Of a stretch of DNA of 8,989 nucleotides, positions 7,283-8,989 are shown in pieces (the first letter of the stretch is position 1; each line of letters begins with the position of its first letter). A program made the translations under genes and the position numbers. Source of the DNA: Bacteroidales bacterium UBA5537. Lineage in GTDB: Bacteria; Bacteroidota; Bacteroidia; Bacteroidales; Lentimicrobiaceae. The notes under the pieces are model-generated. The model did no database searches, was not told the origin of the DNA, and worked only from the letters and a program-made list of their open reading frames with translations. Location: positions 1,685-10,673 of the forward strand of contig DINP01000001.1 of the NCBI GenBank assembly GCA_002426025.1, given 5' to 3'.

Positions 7283-7411
7283 AACCAGGCTCAGCCCCGG
7301 CCTAACGCATCTATAAAAAAACAGGTTCGTCAGAGGCCTGCTTGTATGCCTGCCTGCTTGCGCACGCAGACAGGCACAAGCAGACAAGCTGAGCCTGGTT
7401 CTGCCTTGTTC
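7283..7411 (+). repeat. Dispersed intergenic repeat, copy C (beta-gamma-alpha, with terminal inverted repeats)
   Basis: This is the most complete copy. Module beta (ggctcagccccggcct, 7288-7303, right half only of the copy B palindrome) is followed by tctataaa (7310-7317), gamma (aggttcgtcagaggc, 7323-7337) and alpha (7352-7375). The ends aaccaggctcagc (7283-7295) and gctgagcctggtt (7388-7400) are a perfect 13-bp inverted repeat, giving a 118-bp unit that looks like a miniature transposable element. I see no convincing target-site duplication. No transposase lies in the window. Confidence 0.82.
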
Positions 7412-7433
7412 AAACCTAACTTGCCCTATTCAC

Positions 7434-7466
7434 AAAAAAAAACACCCGCAGCCAAAGCTACGGGTG
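7434..7466 (-). terminator. Intrinsic terminator of the 329-residue protein gene
   Basis: On the minus strand cacccgtagc (7466-7457) pairs with gctgcgggtg (7452-7443) in a 10-bp stem with one G-T wobble and a 4-base loop. Nine T follow immediately (7442-7434). It begins 28 bases after the stop codon of the upstream minus-strand gene, as expected for a classical rho-independent terminator. Confidence 0.9.
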
Positions 7467-7493
7467 CATTACTAACCTTATCTGAAATATAAC

Positions 7494-8483
7494 CTATATC
7501 ATAGCTATCTCTATACTACCTTCTTCAGATGTGTTGTTATTTACCAGCAGAAAAGTGCTTCCTGCCGGGCCCAGGTCGGTAACGGCAATTACCTCTTCCG
7601 ATTCCGGCTCAAGATACAGCGCTCCGGCTGGTACGGGTGCATCGGCTGTGGTGGCTACGTAAACCGATAGGGGAGTGTCGCCACTGTTGTAGAGGTTAAG
7701 GGTGTCATCGGCCGAAATGCTGAACTCAGCCTTGCGGGTGCTCATGGGTTGCAGGGTCATAACGTAACTCCCCGACTCCTCATCTTCTTCGCCGCCGCCG
7801 TCTCTTTCGAGCGATTTGTGGCGGTAGGGGAATAGGAGGTTGTGTTCAAAGTAGGTGCTGTACATTTCGGTTTTACCGATAAATTCACGTGCAATCGTGA
7901 GCAGATTATATTGTAATTGAATTTCGAGAGCAGCACGGCCTTGTGTTTTTTCGACCTGCTTGTTCGATATTCCGGCGGCTTTTTCGAGTTGGGTGGCACG
8001 CGCTGTTGTGTAGTCGGTGTAGAGTTTTTCAATTTCTAAACGACGTTCTTCGGGTAATTTATCGGCATTGTTAATATAAGCGGTAAGCATCCGACGCATC
8101 AGTTGGTCGGCATTGGTTTTGGTCATACGGGTGTACTCGCTGGTGCCAAGGGGGTAAAACTCCTGATAGGCTGGTGAATCAACACCGAAAATATCGCGGA
8201 TAAGTCCTTCGCGCTGCAATGCCTTTTTCTTAAACTCAGCAATCAGCTCATCAACACCTTTGGTTGATCCTTCGCGCTGGGCAACCAATGTTTTTTTGCT
8301 TGCCACCGCGTTTTTAAAGTTTTCGAGTGCACTTCGCAGTGCCGGAATCAGATCGGTAAACTTACCATCTGCATTGTTTTGCTGCAACCTTGCCAGGGCA
8401 ACTTCGGCGTACTTAATCAAACGGTCATCATTAACCAAAGTGTCATCAAACACTTGCCTGAAAATGTTCTCTAATCGCATCAT
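7494..8483 (-). CDS. Hypothetical two-domain acidic protein, no recognised family
   Basis: The 329-residue protein has no signal peptide or membrane segment, so it is probably cytoplasmic. Residues 1-222 look almost wholly alpha-helical, with charged, coiled-coil-like stretches (for example 47-95, 124-160 and 165-204). A flexible acidic linker follows (RDGGGEEDEESG, 227-238). Residues 239-329 look beta-rich (FSISADDTLNLYNSG, LSVYVATT, STFLLVNNNTS, SIEIAMI) and may form a small immunoglobulin-like sandwich. I do not recognise it. The start is ambiguous between two adjacent ATG codons (8483 or 8480); neither has a Shine-Dalgarno site. It is a monocistronic gene with its own terminator, and its upstream region runs into the 43-bp tandem array about 170 bases away. 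Whether the array and gene are linked is unknown. Confidence 0.9.
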   Translation of the reverse strand: MMRLENIFRQVFDDTLVNDDRLIKYAEVALARLQQNNADGKFTDLIPALRSALENFKNAVASKKTLVAQREGSTKGVDELIAEFKKKALQREGLIRDIFGVDSPAYQEFYPLGTSEYTRMTKTNADQLMRRMLTAYINNADKLPEERRLEIEKLYTDYTTARATQLEKAAGISNKQVEKTQGRAALEIQLQYNLLTIAREFIGKTEMYSTYFEHNLLFPYRHKSLERDGGGEEDEESGSYVMTLQPMSTRKAEFSISADDTLNLYNSGDTPLSVYVATTADAPVPAGALYLEPESEEVIAVTDLGPAGSTFLLVNNNTSEEGSIEIAMI

Positions 8484-8652
8484 ATAATATATTATTTATT
8501 GGTTTGTGCTATATAACTGTTTATAGTATGTATTTATTATATCGAAACACTAAATTATTGCATATTGTGCTTAATTAAATCGTAAATTGTTCAAATACAA
8601 TAAATTATTAATATCTATTGTGAAAATCATAATCAAAACAGCCTCAGCATCA
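8484..8652. promoter_or_regulatory. AT-rich upstream region between the 329-residue protein gene and the tandem array
   Basis: This strongly AT-rich spacer must contain the promoter of the minus-strand gene. I could not find a good match to the Bacteroidota TTTG / TAnnTTTG pair; only partial matches occur. No hairpin of note is visible. Confidence 0.4.
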
Positions 8653-8989
8653 ACTTTGGTGATTTCGTACCATGGCAAGTACGGTGTACTTATTCACTTT
8701 GGTGATTCCGTACCATGGCAAGTAGGGTGTACTTATTCACTTTGGTAATTCCGTACCATGGCAAGTAGGGTGTACTGATCCACTTTGGTGATTCCATACT
8801 ATGGCAAATACGGTGTACTGATCCACTTCGGTGATTGCATACCATGGCAAGTACGGTGTACTTATTCACTTTGGTGTTTCCGTACTATGGCAAGTAGGGT
8901 GTACTTATTCACTTTTGTGATTCCGTACCATGGCAAGTAGGGTGTACTGATCTACTTTGGTGATTTCATACTATGGCAAGTACGGTGTA
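8653..8989. repeat. Tandem array of 43-bp units (8 units, last one cut by the window end)
   Basis: Units start at 8653, 8696, 8739, 8782, 8825, 8868, 8911 and 8954. Seven are exactly 43 bp with no indels; the eighth shows 36 bases. The core is nearly invariant: actttggtgattcc (unit positions 1-14), gtaccatggcaagta (15-29), then ggtgtact. Variation is confined to a few sites, chiefly positions 13, 15, 19, 30, 39 and 42. Because 43 is not a multiple of three and stops occur in every frame that I followed on both strands, the array is non-coding. In some units CGTAC (14-18) can pair with GTACG (27-31) around an 8-base loop. There are no unique spacers, so it is not a CRISPR. The left edge is sharp at 8653; the right extent is unknown. 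Confidence 0.96.

Noticed and set aside
8653..8989. CRISPR array
   Set aside because: The whole 43-bp unit is conserved, with no variable spacers between repeats, and no cas genes are nearby.

Overview
The window looks like a chromosomal segment of a Bacteroidota bacterium, probably of the class Bacteroidia. The best evidence is a large secreted protein (3116-5917, minus) that ends in a type IX secretion (T9SS, Por) sorting domain and carries SprB-type repeats, both typical of this phylum. The genes also lack convincing Shine-Dalgarno sites. Every well-supported gene is on the minus strand.

Reading in the direction of transcription (high to low coordinates), the window starts with a tandem array of 43-bp units (8653 to the window edge, 8 units, non-coding). 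After about 170 bp of AT-rich DNA comes an unrecognised 329-residue soluble protein gene (7494-8483) that ends in a strong intrinsic terminator (7434-7466). A 650-bp intergenic stretch holding a composite repeat (7283-7411) leads to a small lipoprotein gene (6195-6842). A second repeat copy follows, whose GC-rich hairpin could act as that gene's terminator. Next is the 933-residue FG-GAP/SprB/T9SS protein, then a third repeat copy with a hairpin and T-tract on the plus strand.

The last block is a tight three-gene operon (2732 down to the window edge). It encodes a polytopic, histidine-rich membrane protein (putative cytochrome b), a membrane-anchored ferredoxin-flavoprotein fusion with NAD(P)-binding signatures, and a periplasmic multihaem c-type cytochrome with at least six CXXCH sites, cut by the window start. 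Gaps are 1 and 9 bases. I infer that the three proteins form a transmembrane electron-transfer module linking a cytoplasmic NAD(P)H or ferredoxin pool to periplasmic haems, possibly through quinones. The direction and terminal partner cannot be told from the sequence.

The items most worth following up are this redox operon and its oddly arranged flavoprotein, the 43-bp array with its apparent four-unit higher-order pattern, and a family of modular, hairpin-forming intergenic repeats present three times in different module orders and orientations.
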